From positions 1-55,484 of the forward strand of contig PXRX01000018.1 of assembly GCA_003023195.1 (NCBI GenBank): 55,484 nucleotides of DNA, given 5' to 3'. Position numbers and translations under genes: made by a program. A model generated the notes under the pieces. It was given only the letters and a program-made list of their open reading frames with translations. It was not told where the DNA came from and did no database searches. Of the stretch, positions 32,140 through 40,476 are shown one piece after another. Source of the stretch: Halobacteriales archaeon QS_8_69_26 (GTDB lineage Archaea > Halobacteriota > Halobacteria > Halobacteriales > SW-7-71-33). The number at the start of each line of letters is the position of its first letter. The stretch's first letter is position 1.

Positions 32140-34512
32140 CTATCGAGACCGCGATCCGGCGGCGAGTCGGCCCGGGGACGAACCGGGATCGTCGGTCCGT
32201 CCCCCGAACGACCCGGCGTCGGTGGCGTTCCCGGCCGACAGCGACGTCTCGACGAGGACCCCCTCGTCGGCCTCGCCGGGGACGTAGGCCGCCTCGCCGC
32301 CACACCGGAACGCGATCCGACAGACCTCGGCGTAGGGGGTGAGCGCCCGGACGTCGCCGTCCTCGCGGGCGACGGGTGCGACCACCCGGTAGGTGAACCC
32401 GCCGGTACCGCCGTCGTCGACGTCGACGGTGAGGGTGACCCGGTCCCGGTCGGCCACCGCCAGCGACCGGTTGCCGTCGCCGCCCGCAGTGGCCGGCGCC
32501 AGCGGTCCGTCGATCCGGAGTTCCCCGTCCGAGAGCGTCAGCGCGAGGTCCAGGCGGTCGGGGGACCCCTCGACGGCGTAGCGGGCGCTCCCGTTGCCGG
32601 TCGAGAGGGTCACCGACGCGCGCTCCGCACCGGGCGGGATCCCCAGGGTAACCCCCACCCGGACCGTCCCCCCGCGAACGTGGCGGACCCGCTGGAGGCG
32701 CGGGGTCACCGACCGTCCCTCGGTGGGCCTCCAGTCCCCGCGGTAGGTGTAGCGGTAGGTCCTACGGTCCGGGAACGCGTCCACGACGGCGAACTGGCGC
32801 TCGGGGAGGGCGTACACTGCCGGGCCGTCGTAGCCGGGCCGGTTGCGGAGTCGCTGGAACGGGTGGTTGAGCCAGTCGCCGTAGGGGGTCGGCAGGAAGA
32901 CGAGGGCGTCCTCGAACTCCCGGTCCTCGAACGGTTCGTAGGCCCGGTCCAGTTGAGCGGTCGCCCCGCGGTTCCGGTCCATCGGCCGGTCGACGGCCGC
33001 GGCGTTCGCCCCCGCCATGAGGGTGGCGGCGACCAGCACCCCCGCCAGCGTCAGCGCGCGGGCCCGGCGCGCGTCGACCGCCGCGACCCGGTCGCGGATC
33101 CCCCCGACCGCGGTTCGCCACCAACCGGCCAGTGCGATCGCACCGGAGGCGGCGAAGGCCGCGACCGGCACCAGGAGGTCGAAGTGGTAGTAGGGGCCGA
33201 GCGTGACGATCAGACCGTCGTCGGCAACTGCCAGGTCACCGAGGACGTTCAGGTTGCCCCAGAAGTAGACGTTGCCCGCCGGAATCGAGACGAACAGTCC
33301 CGCCAGGACGGCCTGGCGCCCGCCCAGGGGTCGGATCCGGGCGGGGATCCGTGTGTCTCGGTCACCGGCCTCCGTTCCCTCCGTGGTCGTCCACTGCCGG
33401 CGGATCCACGCGAGGAGACCCACCGCGGCCAGTGCGGTCCCGAGGGGGCCGGCGACCACCCACCGGGCGAACAGGCGCCACAGCACCTCCGCGTTGGCCC
33501 GCAGGGCCAGGGCGGGCGTGTAGTCGCGCTCGTAGCCGAGGATCGCACGCCGGCCGAACCCCAGGCCGTCCAGGGGCGCGAACGCCTCGTAGGGGAAGAC
33601 CAGCGGGGATCCCGTCACGATCCAGTTGTACGCCAGCGTGATTCCGACGCCTGCGATCCCGAGGGCCGCAGTCGTCCCCTGGCGGAGAAGCGTCCGGCGG
33701 TCGAGGCTCCGGAGCGTCCACAGCGCGTGGACCAGGAAGGGGGCCGCGAACAGCACGGCGGTGTAGGGCCGGGCGAAGAAGGCCAGGCCGACCGCCGCGC
33801 CGGCGAGGGTGGCCCACCGGAGTGCGGGGGATCCGAGGGTGGCCCACCGGAGCGCGGGGGATCCGAGGGCGGCCCACCGGAGCGCGGGGGATCCGAGGGC
33901 GGCCCACCGGAGCGCGGGGGATCCGAGGGCGGCCCACCGGAGCGCGGGGGATCCGGGGCCGGTCGAGCGATCCCCGGGATCCGACCGCCCGGCGAGGCGG
34001 TCCGCCCGGAGGTAGGCGAACGCGAACAGCAGGTTCAGCATGGTGGTGGGTGCGTAGGGCAGGAAGACCGCCGAGTTGACGAGGTAGAGCGGTGAGGCGA
34101 CGAGGAAGGTCGCCGCCAGCAGCCCGGTCCGGCGGTCGAAGGCCTCGGCGGTGACGGCGAATGTTAATGCGGCGATGGCGGCGGCGATCCCACCCAGCGC
34201 CAGGCGATAGCTCCCCAGGAGTTTCCCGACCGCGAACATGGCGGCGGGAACCGGCGAGTACTTCGGGTAGAGCCGCGATCCGTCCCGGACGAAGAACCAG
34301 GGCCGGAACGCCTCGGGCACGGGCGGGTGCAGGAACAGTCGCCCGTCGAGGAGCATCGCCGCCTGCTGGAGGTACACCCCCTCGTCGTGGTTGATCGAGT
34401 GGTGGGGGAAGGCCTCGACCGAGACGAGGGAGACCGCGATTCCGCCGGCGAGGGCGACGAGGCCTGCGAGCGCCCGGTACTTCCGGCGGTCGGACTCGAA
34501 CTCCGGGATCAT
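32140..34512 (-). CDS. Multi-pass membrane glycosyltransferase, ArnT/PMT-like (790 aa)
   Basis: The N-terminal half has about ten to twelve membrane helices. The first extracellular loop holds SINHDEGVYLQQAAMLLDGR, whose acidic HDEGVY motif is the catalytic signature of C-type transferases that take lipid-linked sugars. YPKYSPVPAAMFAVGKLLG and FFARPYTAVLFAAPFLV follow. The C-terminal 250 residues form a soluble beta-rich domain facing outside. A cytoplasmic loop between helices contains GSPALRWA(A/T)L repeated five times, encoded by a 30-bp tandem repeat. Acceptor unknown, with protein or lipid glycosylation likely. Monocistronic on the minus strand. Confidence 0.82.
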   Translation of the reverse strand: MIPEFESDRRKYRALAGLVALAGGIAVSLVSVEAFPHHSINHDEGVYLQQAAMLLDGRLFLHPPVPEAFRPWFFVRDGSRLYPKYSPVPAAMFAVGKLLGSYRLALGGIAAAIAALTFAVTAEAFDRRTGLLAATFLVASPLYLVNSAVFLPYAPTTMLNLLFAFAYLRADRLAGRSDPGDRSTGPGSPALRWAALGSPALRWAALGSPALRWAALGSPALRWATLGSPALRWATLAGAAVGLAFFARPYTAVLFAAPFLVHALWTLRSLDRRTLLRQGTTAALGIAGVGITLAYNWIVTGSPLVFPYEAFAPLDGLGFGRRAILGYERDYTPALALRANAEVLWRLFARWVVAGPLGTALAAVGLLAWIRRQWTTTEGTEAGDRDTRIPARIRPLGGRQAVLAGLFVSIPAGNVYFWGNLNVLGDLAVADDGLIVTLGPYYHFDLLVPVAAFAASGAIALAGWWRTAVGGIRDRVAAVDARRARALTLAGVLVAATLMAGANAAAVDRPMDRNRGATAQLDRAYEPFEDREFEDALVFLPTPYGDWLNHPFQRLRNRPGYDGPAVYALPERQFAVVDAFPDRRTYRYTYRGDWRPTEGRSVTPRLQRVRHVRGGTVRVGVTLGIPPGAERASVTLSTGNGSARYAVEGSPDRLDLALTLSDGELRIDGPLAPATAGGDGNRSLAVADRDRVTLTVDVDDGGTGGFTYRVVAPVAREDGDVRALTPYAEVCRIAFRCGGEAAYVPGEADEGVLVETSLSAGNATDAGSFGGRTDDPGSSPGRLAAGSRSR
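33811..33960. repeat. In-frame 30-bp tandem repeat, five units, inside the membrane glycosyltransferase
   Basis: Units start at 33811, 33841, 33871, 33901 and 33931. Each reads GGCCCACCGGAGCGCGG then GGGATCCGAGGGC with one to three differences. Every unit encodes ten residues, so copy number can change without shifting the frame. Confidence 0.9.
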
Positions 34513-34587
34513 CGGTCGATACTCCTGGATCGTCGGAGTTGTCGTTCCGGTTGATCCGCCCGGAGGTGGATCCGACTCGAAGGCCCC

Positions 34588-34856
34588 GAAAGCCCCCGGC
34601 CCGCTCGACGGTTCTGACTCGCTGCGCTCCTCGGTCGGTCGTTCGCTCCGCTCACTCCCTCCCTGCGGTGCTTGCGTCGTCGGAACGCGTCGACCGGACC
34701 GGCCCCTTTCAGTCCCGCCCCGCAGCCTCGATCCTCCCCAACCGATTGCGCGTCTCGGCTCCTCGCGGTCGCTCGGAGCCTGCGATGCTCATCCCTCGCG
34801 CGCGACTCGCGACTCCCTCCGGTCGTCGCTCGTAGCGCACGCGCCCTGGGGGTGGA
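34588..34856 (-). repeat. Dispersed structured intergenic repeat, copy 2
   Basis: On the minus strand it has the same order as copy 1: GAGCATCGCAGG, core GAGACGCGCAATCGG + TTGGGGAGGATCG, GGACTGAAAGGGGCCGG, loop with GACGACGCAAGCACCGCAG, and GGGGGCTTTC at 34588. Its loop holds about 40 extra bases compared with copy 1. It fills the 400-bp gap between the membrane glycosyltransferase and the ABC importer. No gene is seen there. Confidence 0.7.
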
Positions 34857-34915
34857 TCGGGGCCGGATCCGGATCTGGACGTCCGGGATCCGGGCCGGAA
34901 CGACGCCGGAGGGCA

Positions 34916-36151
34916 TCAGTCCGGAGTGTCGCCGCCGTCGGGGACGGCGGGTGCGTTGCCGGTGGTCGCGGCGTCGTCGGGTTCGGCGGGGTACCAGGCC
35001 AGCGAGTGATCGGCGGCCAGGTCGACGCGGACCGGTTCGCCGACGACGAACTCCTCGGCGTGGTTGTGCTGGCAGTGGACCACGTCGCCGTTCTCCAGTT
35101 CGACCCGGTAGACGAAGTTTGGCCCGTTGTACTGCCGGTAGACGATCTCGCCGTCGGCGTCGTCCCTGCTGGTGGGGGTCGCCCGGAGGTCGTCCGGGCG
35201 GACGAGCACGTCCACCAGCGCGCCCCCGTAGGTGTCGTCCAGGCCGGCCAGCCGAGCGGTGGCGACGGGACCGATCCCGGTGACGACGCGGTCGTCGCTG
35301 ACCTGTCCCGAGAGGAACGAGGCCTGCCCCAGGAACGAGGCGACGAACCGGGACTCGGGGTGCTGGAACACCTCCTCGGGGGATCCGACCTGTTCGACGC
35401 GGCCGTCGTTCATCACCGCGACCCGGTCCGAGATGGACAGCGCCTCCTCCTGGTCGTGGGTCACGGAGACGGCGGTGACGCCGGCCTCCCGCAGGATGCG
35501 GTGGACCTCCTCGCGCATCTCGACCCGCAGGCGCACGTCGAGGTTCGAGAAGGGTTCGTCCAGGAGGAGGACGTCGGGTTCCGGCGCGAGCGACCGGGCG
35601 AGCGCGACCCGCTGGCGCTGGCCGCCCGAGAGGTCCGACGGCGGGCGGTCGGCGTAGTCCGCCAGGTCGACCAGGTCGAGCATCTCGGCGACCCGGGCAT
35701 CCCGCTCCGCCTCGGGGCGGTCCGCGAGGCCGAACCCGACGTTCTCGGCGACGGTCAGGTGGGGAAAGAGCGCGAACTCCTGGAAGACGAGGCCGATCCC
35801 TCGCTCCTCGGGCTTGACGAAGGCGTCGGGCCCGGCGACCCGGCGGTCGTCGACCTCGATGGTGCCACCGGAGGGGCGTTCGAGACCGGCCATCAGCCGG
35901 AGGGTGGTGGTCTTCCCACAGCCCGACGGCCCGAGGAGGGTCAGCAACTCGCCCTCCCGGACCGACAGCGAGACGTCCTCCACGGCGGTCTCGCTGGCGT
36001 AGCGCTTCGTGACCCCCGACAGGTCCAGCACCGGATCGTCTACGGACCGCTCGTCCGACTCGCGCCCGGTCGTCGTGCGCGCGGCCCCACCTCGTCGGTG
36101 CTCGGTCACGGTGTCGTTCTCCCCGTGTCTGCGGTCCTTCTCACTTAACAT
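34916..36151 (-). CDS. Iron(III)-type ABC importer ATP-binding protein (411 aa)
   Basis: Energises the permease encoded by the overlapping upstream gene. Walker A is LLGPSGCGKTTTLRLMAGL, signature is LSGGQRQRVALARSLAPEP, Walker B is DVLLLDEPFSNLDVRLR and the switch is VSVTHDQEEALSI. The C-terminal TOBE-type region (about 280-395) is typical of the FbpC/PotA group. The first 45 residues are polar and probably disordered. ATG 36151 overlaps the permease stop by 11 bp, so the genes are coupled. It is the last gene of the three-gene operon beginning at 39068. Confidence 0.9.
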   Translation of the reverse strand: MLSEKDRRHGENDTVTEHRRGGAARTTTGRESDERSVDDPVLDLSGVTKRYASETAVEDVSLSVREGELLTLLGPSGCGKTTTLRLMAGLERPSGGTIEVDDRRVAGPDAFVKPEERGIGLVFQEFALFPHLTVAENVGFGLADRPEAERDARVAEMLDLVDLADYADRPPSDLSGGQRQRVALARSLAPEPDVLLLDEPFSNLDVRLRVEMREEVHRILREAGVTAVSVTHDQEEALSISDRVAVMNDGRVEQVGSPEEVFQHPESRFVASFLGQASFLSGQVSDDRVVTGIGPVATARLAGLDDTYGGALVDVLVRPDDLRATPTSRDDADGEIVYRQYNGPNFVYRVELENGDVVHCQHNHAEEFVVGEPVRVDLAADHSLAWYPAEPDDAATTGNAPAVPDGGDTPD

Positions 36152-37766
36152 CCTTTCCCTCCTGGGTCAGCAGGAGGAGCATCGAGACGGCCGAGAGGGC
36201 CACCAGCGCCAGCGCCGGCAGGGCCGCCTGGCCGTAGTAGCCGGCCTCCTGGACGCCCCAGATGTAGGTGACCAGCGTCTCGAACCCGGTCGGGTGGAGC
36301 AAGAGGGTCGCTGGCAGTTCCTTCATCGTCGTCAGGAACACCAGCGCGGCCCCGGCGACGACCCCGGGTGCGATCAGCGGCAGGGTCACCCGGCGGAACG
36401 CGCCCAGCGAGGACTGGCCGAGGGTGCGGGCGGCGTCGGTCAGGCGCGGGTCGACCTGGAGTACCGAGGACCGGGTCGCGCCCACCGCCTGCGGGAGGAA
36501 CCTGACGACGTAGGCGAACACCAGGAGCGGAAGGGTCTGGTAGACCGACCGGACGTGGGTCGCCCCGAGGTAGACCAGCGCCAGGCCCAGGACGATGCCC
36601 GGCATAGCGTAGCCGACGTAGGTGGCCCGCTCGAACAGCGCCGCCAGCCGCGACCGGGAGCGGGCGGCCAGGTACGCGACCGGGAGCGCCGCCAGCGTCG
36701 AGACCAGCGCCGCCGCCGCGGAGACGTACGCGGAGTTGAGCCCGTAGGTCCACTCGAAGGCGAACCCGCCCCCGGCGTAGGCCGGTCCCGAGCGCCCGAG
36801 CCACATGAACAGCACCCCGAGCGGCACCCCCAGCGCCAGGACGGCGACGAGTGCCAGGGCCGCCAGGGCAGGGACCGTCCACCAGCCGAGCGACCGGTCC
36901 CGGACCCGTCGTGATCCCCGGGAGGCGTAGTCCCCCTGGTCCCGCCCGACCCGCGACTCGACGGCGAGGATGACCGCCGTCACGGCCAGCAACTGCAACG
37001 ACAGCAACGCCGCCGTGTCCCGGCCGAAGTTGGTGTACTCGACGTAGATGGACCGGGTGAACACGTCGAAGTGCATGATGGCGGGGGTCCCGAAGTCCGA
37101 GAGGGCGTACAGCGCGACCAGCAACGCGCCCGCGGTGATCCCCGGGAGGATCCGGGGCAGGACCACCCGGCGAAAGGCCTCGCGGCGGGTGTGCCCGAGG
37201 GTGCGTGCGGCCTCGAACAGCGACTCGTCGAACGAGAGCAACGACGCCCGCGTGGTCAGGAACACGTAGGGGTAGACGAACAGCGTCAGGACCAGAACCG
37301 TGCCTTCCAGGCCGTAGATGGCGGGCAATCGCTCGACGCCCAGGGGCGCCAGGACGTCGGCCAGGGCACCCCGGGGGCCGAACGCCGAGACGTAGGCGAA
37401 CGCGCCGATGTAGCTCGGTACCACCAGCGGCAGCGCCAGCGCGACGGTCCAGAACCGCTCGAACGGCAGGTCGGCCCGGACGGTCAGCACGGCCATCGGG
37501 ACGCCCAGCAGGACCGACCCGGCGGTGACCAGTACCACCAGCAGGAGGCTGTTGACCAGCACCTGGACCGCGGTCGGCCGGACCATCAGGTCCAGCGCCT
37601 GGTCGAGGCCGACCTCGCTGGCCCGCAGGAGCAGCCACGCCACGGGCGAGACGACCGCCGCCGCGACCGCACCGGCGACCAGGGTCAGGCCGGGCCGGGA
37701 CTCGTCGTCGTCACTCTCCCGGGCGGCCTGTTCCGCGACGCGTTCGATCCGGTCTTCCGTTGCCAT
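36141..37766 (-). CDS. Iron(III)-type ABC importer permease, fused double module (541 aa)
   Basis: Two homologous permease halves of six helices each, as in FbpB. The coupling (EAA) loops are EAARTLGHTRREAFRRVVLP (first half) and DAARTLGQSSLGAFRRVTLP (second half). The N-terminal 25 residues are cytoplasmic and charged. The helices include LALPLVVPSYIGAFAYVSAF and AMPGIVLGLALVYLG. It forms the membrane channel for the substrate delivered by the lipoprotein encoded 90 bp upstream. Regulation by the palindrome at 39075 would cover the whole operon. Confidence 0.9.
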   Translation of the reverse strand: MATEDRIERVAEQAARESDDDESRPGLTLVAGAVAAAVVSPVAWLLLRASEVGLDQALDLMVRPTAVQVLVNSLLLVVLVTAGSVLLGVPMAVLTVRADLPFERFWTVALALPLVVPSYIGAFAYVSAFGPRGALADVLAPLGVERLPAIYGLEGTVLVLTLFVYPYVFLTTRASLLSFDESLFEAARTLGHTRREAFRRVVLPRILPGITAGALLVALYALSDFGTPAIMHFDVFTRSIYVEYTNFGRDTAALLSLQLLAVTAVILAVESRVGRDQGDYASRGSRRVRDRSLGWWTVPALAALALVAVLALGVPLGVLFMWLGRSGPAYAGGGFAFEWTYGLNSAYVSAAAALVSTLAALPVAYLAARSRSRLAALFERATYVGYAMPGIVLGLALVYLGATHVRSVYQTLPLLVFAYVVRFLPQAVGATRSSVLQVDPRLTDAARTLGQSSLGAFRRVTLPLIAPGVVAGAALVFLTTMKELPATLLLHPTGFETLVTYIWGVQEAGYYGQAALPALALVALSAVSMLLLLTQEGKDVK

Positions 37767-37856
37767 GTGTGGTGTGTGTCCGCGGTCGGGCCGTCGTGAG
37801 GAGGCCAGTATCCGGCGGGAGGTCCGCTCCGCGCGTCGGTCCCGGCCCGTGCCGGG

Positions 37857-39068
37857 TCAGAGCACCCCGACTTCCTGCAGGAGCTCCAGGGTCGGCTCGA
37901 CGTCCGAGAGCTTCGCCAGGTCCAGGTCCGGCGTCTCCAGTTCGTCGATGGTCGGCAGGCCGCCGACCGGCGGGTGGTCCTCGACCATCGGGTAGGCGAA
38001 GGTGCGGGTCGCAAAGAACTCCTGGGCCTCGACGGTCAGGAGGTGCCGGACCAGTCGCTGGGCGAGTTCGCGCTTCCCGGTGCCCTCGACGACCCCGACG
38101 GCCGAGGCGTTGATCAGTGCGCCGGCGTCCCCACGAGTGAACGCCAGGTCGACCGGCGCCGACGGCCGGGCGGCCTTCACCCGGAGCGCGTAGTAGTGGT
38201 TGGCGAACCCGGCACCGGTCTCGCCGACTGCGGCCGCGTCGGACACCAGGAACTCGTTGGCGTACTCGGTGACGCCCCCGTCGAGGATCCCTTCCAGCCA
38301 CTCCTTGGTCGTCTCGCGCCCCTCCAGGACCCGCATGGCGGTGACGAACGCCTGGAAGGCGCCGTAGGTCGGTGCCCAGCCGAGTCCCCCGGAGAACCGG
38401 TCGTCGGTCGCCAGCGCCATGACGTCGTCGGGTATCTCGTCGGCGGAGAACTGCTCCGTGTTGTACGGGATGGACCGCGCCCGCCCGGCGACGCCGACCC
38501 ACTGGCGGTCCGGCCGGAAGTTCTCCGGCACGTTCTCGACGACGTCGGCGGGCAACTGCACCGTCGCCCCGGCGTCGGCCACGGCGCCCAGCGACCCGGC
38601 GTCGATGGACCAGAAGAGGTCCGCCTCGCTGCCGCCGCCCTCGACCTCGGTGATGATGGTGTTCGCCAGCTGTGCCGAGGGGGCCTGGCGCGGCACGACG
38701 CCGAAGTCGGGGTAGACGTCCTGGAGGATCTCCAGGAGGTCCAGGTAGAGCCCGCCCTCGCCACCGCCGATGTACACGTCCAGGCTCCCCTCGAGGGGCG
38801 GCAGGTCGTCGATCCGCACCCCCGACAGCTCCGGCCGGCCGCCGACCTGGGCGCCGGACCCGCGGAAGGTGTCCAGCTCCGGCGACCCGGTGCCGGTACC
38901 GCCGTCGCCACCGTCGCCGCCGTCGAACGGCCCCAGACACCCCGCGAGCGCCGCCGCCCCCAGGGCCGCACCCGTCCCGAGGAGGCGCCGACGGCTCGCG
39001 GTGCGCTGCCGTCCGTCCGACGGGATGCGCCCGTCGCCACCGATCCGATCGCGCTCGTCGCGTTCCAT
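37857..39068 (-). CDS. Iron-type ABC importer substrate-binding lipoprotein (403 aa)
   Basis: A twin-arginine signal (TASRRRLLGTGAALGAAALA) is followed by a lipobox with Cys (LAGCLGPF), so the protein is exported folded and lipid-anchored. After a Gly/Asp-rich linker the periplasmic-binding fold begins (LDVYIGGGEGGLYLDLLEIL) and continues through EADLFWSIDAGSLGAVADAG, IPYNTEQFSADEIPDDVMAL and GLGWAPTYGAFQAFVTAMRV. Similar proteins bind Fe(III). The substrate is inferred from the family and the iron-type box that sits 7 bp before the ATG. First gene of a three-gene operon. Confidence 0.88.
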   Translation of the reverse strand: MERDERDRIGGDGRIPSDGRQRTASRRRLLGTGAALGAAALAGCLGPFDGGDGGDGGTGTGSPELDTFRGSGAQVGGRPELSGVRIDDLPPLEGSLDVYIGGGEGGLYLDLLEILQDVYPDFGVVPRQAPSAQLANTIITEVEGGGSEADLFWSIDAGSLGAVADAGATVQLPADVVENVPENFRPDRQWVGVAGRARSIPYNTEQFSADEIPDDVMALATDDRFSGGLGWAPTYGAFQAFVTAMRVLEGRETTKEWLEGILDGGVTEYANEFLVSDAAAVGETGAGFANHYYALRVKAARPSAPVDLAFTRGDAGALINASAVGVVEGTGKRELAQRLVRHLLTVEAQEFFATRTFAYPMVEDHPPVGGLPTIDELETPDLDLAKLSDVEPTLELLQEVGVL

Positions 39069-39074
39069 AGTCGA

Positions 39075-39092
39075 TTTTAGGCCGGCCTAAAA
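39075..39092. promoter_or_regulatory. Perfect 18-bp DtxR/IdeR-type palindrome before the iron importer
   Basis: TTTTAGGCCGGCCTAAAA, 6 bp before the ATG of the binding-protein gene, where it overlaps the likely start of transcription. The identical 18-mer lies before the GT75-like gene at 40284. Confidence 0.7.
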
Positions 39093-39109
39093 CACTTGTA
39101 CCTTCCGAT

Positions 39110-40267
39110 TCAGTCGTCGGCCGTCGCCCGCGCCTCGGCCGCCGGGGCGTCGAGGGCGGCCAGACAGTCCAGCCACCGGGCCATGTGCTCGCCGACGTAC
39201 GCGAGGAACTCGCCGTTCTCGAACTCGTCGAACCCGCCGGCGGCGAGTTCCTCGGCCATCGCGCGGTAGACCCCGCGGTAGGAGTCGGCGTCGGCACCGA
39301 CGTCGTCGACGAGTTTCCAGAGGTGTTCGTTGAGTTCGAGGGCGGGCGCCTCGTTGCGCAGGTCCGAGAACGTCGACCGCGGGGCCTTCTCGTGGACGCA
39401 CAGCGGCGTCCCCGAGTAGACGCGGGTGCCGAGGACGTCGCAGGCCCGCTTGAGGAAGACGCCGCTCCAGATGTCGTCGAACCGGCCCACGTCCCAGGGG
39501 TTGTCGTCCATCGGTAGCTGGTAGAACGCGGGGACGACCTCGCGCCGGAAGGCGAGGTTCATCGAGCACACCGTCAGGTAGTCGCCGGGGGCGGCGACGA
39601 AGTCGCGGTCGTAGTCCTCGCGTTCGAGGCGGGTCAGCGCCTGGCCCTGGAGGTCGCCGTCCATCAGGATCCGGACGGCGTCGAGGTCGGGGACGTCGGT
39701 CCAGAGACCCTGGGAGACGACGACGTCGTCGACCCGTTCGGTCCGGGTCTCGACCGTCTCGTCCATCGCGCCGTAGGGGTACCCCCGCGGGTAGAGGTCG
39801 CCGTCGTGCTGGTAGAGGACGTTCACCCAGTCCTCGTCGGACCCGACCACCTCGACGGCCCCCTCGTGGGCCAGGTTCCGGAGGTGGCCGCCGAAGAAGT
39901 CGAACTCGGGGTGGGGCCGGGTGTCGTCGTCGATGAAGGTCCCGTACTCGAACCCCCCCTCGTACATGTACAGCAGGCCGAAGGACGTCTCGGCGTGACT
40001 CGCCTCGGGGATCAGGTCGGCGTACTCGCCCAGCCCCCGGCGTGCGAACCAGCGGTCCCGGCGCTCGCCGCCGAAGACCTCGCCGGCGACCCCCTCCTCG
40101 TCGAGCATCTCCTCCATCCCCGCGACGTCACAGAAGTCCTCGGTCACCAGGACGAAGTGCAGGCGGTCGGCGTGGCCGAACTCCCGGGCGTTGGCGACGT
40201 ACTCCCGCACACAGTCGGGGTTGCGCACCGTCGGTACGATCGCGCAGACGTCCTCGGACGTGGTCAT
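39110..40267 (-). CDS. GT75-like protein: reversibly glycosylated polypeptide / UDP-arabinopyranose mutase family (385 aa)
   Basis: The sequence resembles plant RGP/UAM proteins over the whole core: CAIVPTVRNPDCVREYVANA at the start, the DxD-type FIDDDTRPHPEFDFFGGHLR, RGYPYGAMDETVETRTERVD with VVVSQGLWTDVPDLDAVRIL, CSMNLAFRREVVPAFY, and GRFDDIWSGVFLKRACDVLG with CVHEKAPRSTFSDLRNEAPA. RGP proteins bind UDP-sugars, self-glycosylate on Arg and interconvert pyranose and furanose forms. It has no signal or membrane segment. The upstream region holds two iron-type palindromes, one identical to that of the importer next to it, so it is probably part of the same metal response. The activity in archaea is not known to me. 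Confidence 0.8.
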   Translation of the reverse strand: MTTSEDVCAIVPTVRNPDCVREYVANAREFGHADRLHFVLVTEDFCDVAGMEEMLDEEGVAGEVFGGERRDRWFARRGLGEYADLIPEASHAETSFGLLYMYEGGFEYGTFIDDDTRPHPEFDFFGGHLRNLAHEGAVEVVGSDEDWVNVLYQHDGDLYPRGYPYGAMDETVETRTERVDDVVVSQGLWTDVPDLDAVRILMDGDLQGQALTRLEREDYDRDFVAAPGDYLTVCSMNLAFRREVVPAFYQLPMDDNPWDVGRFDDIWSGVFLKRACDVLGTRVYSGTPLCVHEKAPRSTFSDLRNEAPALELNEHLWKLVDDVGADADSYRGVYRAMAEELAAGGFDEFENGEFLAYVGEHMARWLDCLAALDAPAAEARATADD

Positions 40268-40283
40268 CTCGGTGCTCCGCAGT

Positions 40284-40301
40284 TTTTAGGCCGGCCTAAA
40301 A
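40284..40301. promoter_or_regulatory. Perfect 18-bp DtxR/IdeR-type palindrome before the GT75-like gene
   Basis: TTTTAGGCCGGCCTAAAA, identical to 39075-39092. It lies 16 bp before the ATG at 40267, overlapping the expected TATA element. Confidence 0.7.
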
Positions 40302-40359
40302 TAGCTGTCGGTCCGTCGATCCCGACCTGGAGTGCCCGTACGGCGGCTGATCGCACTAG

Positions 40360-40375
40360 TTTAGGGTAGCCTAAA
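40360..40375. promoter_or_regulatory. Second iron-type box upstream of the GT75-like gene
   Basis: TTTAGGGTAGCCTAAA, a 6-4-6 palindrome close to the bacterial IdeR/DtxR consensus. It lies 92 bp before the start at 40267. The next gene on the other side ends, not starts, here, so the site most likely serves the GT75-like gene. Confidence 0.55.
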
Positions 40376-40476
40376 GAGTCCGTCGACTCGCGGCCGCGGG
40401 GGTCGGGGGCGGACGGGCGATCAACGGACCGGGTGCGGACCGGAAGTCCACGGACCGGGTGCGGATCGGGCGTCGA

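Noticed and set aside
33811..33960. 30-bp direct repeats as a CRISPR array
   Set aside because: There are no spacers, and the units code in frame within a membrane protein.
29517..34095. Long plus-strand open frames opposite the lipase-like and membrane glycosyltransferase genes
   Set aside because: Antisense shadows. The minus-strand frames carry signal peptides, catalytic motifs and membrane helices, the plus-strand ones none.
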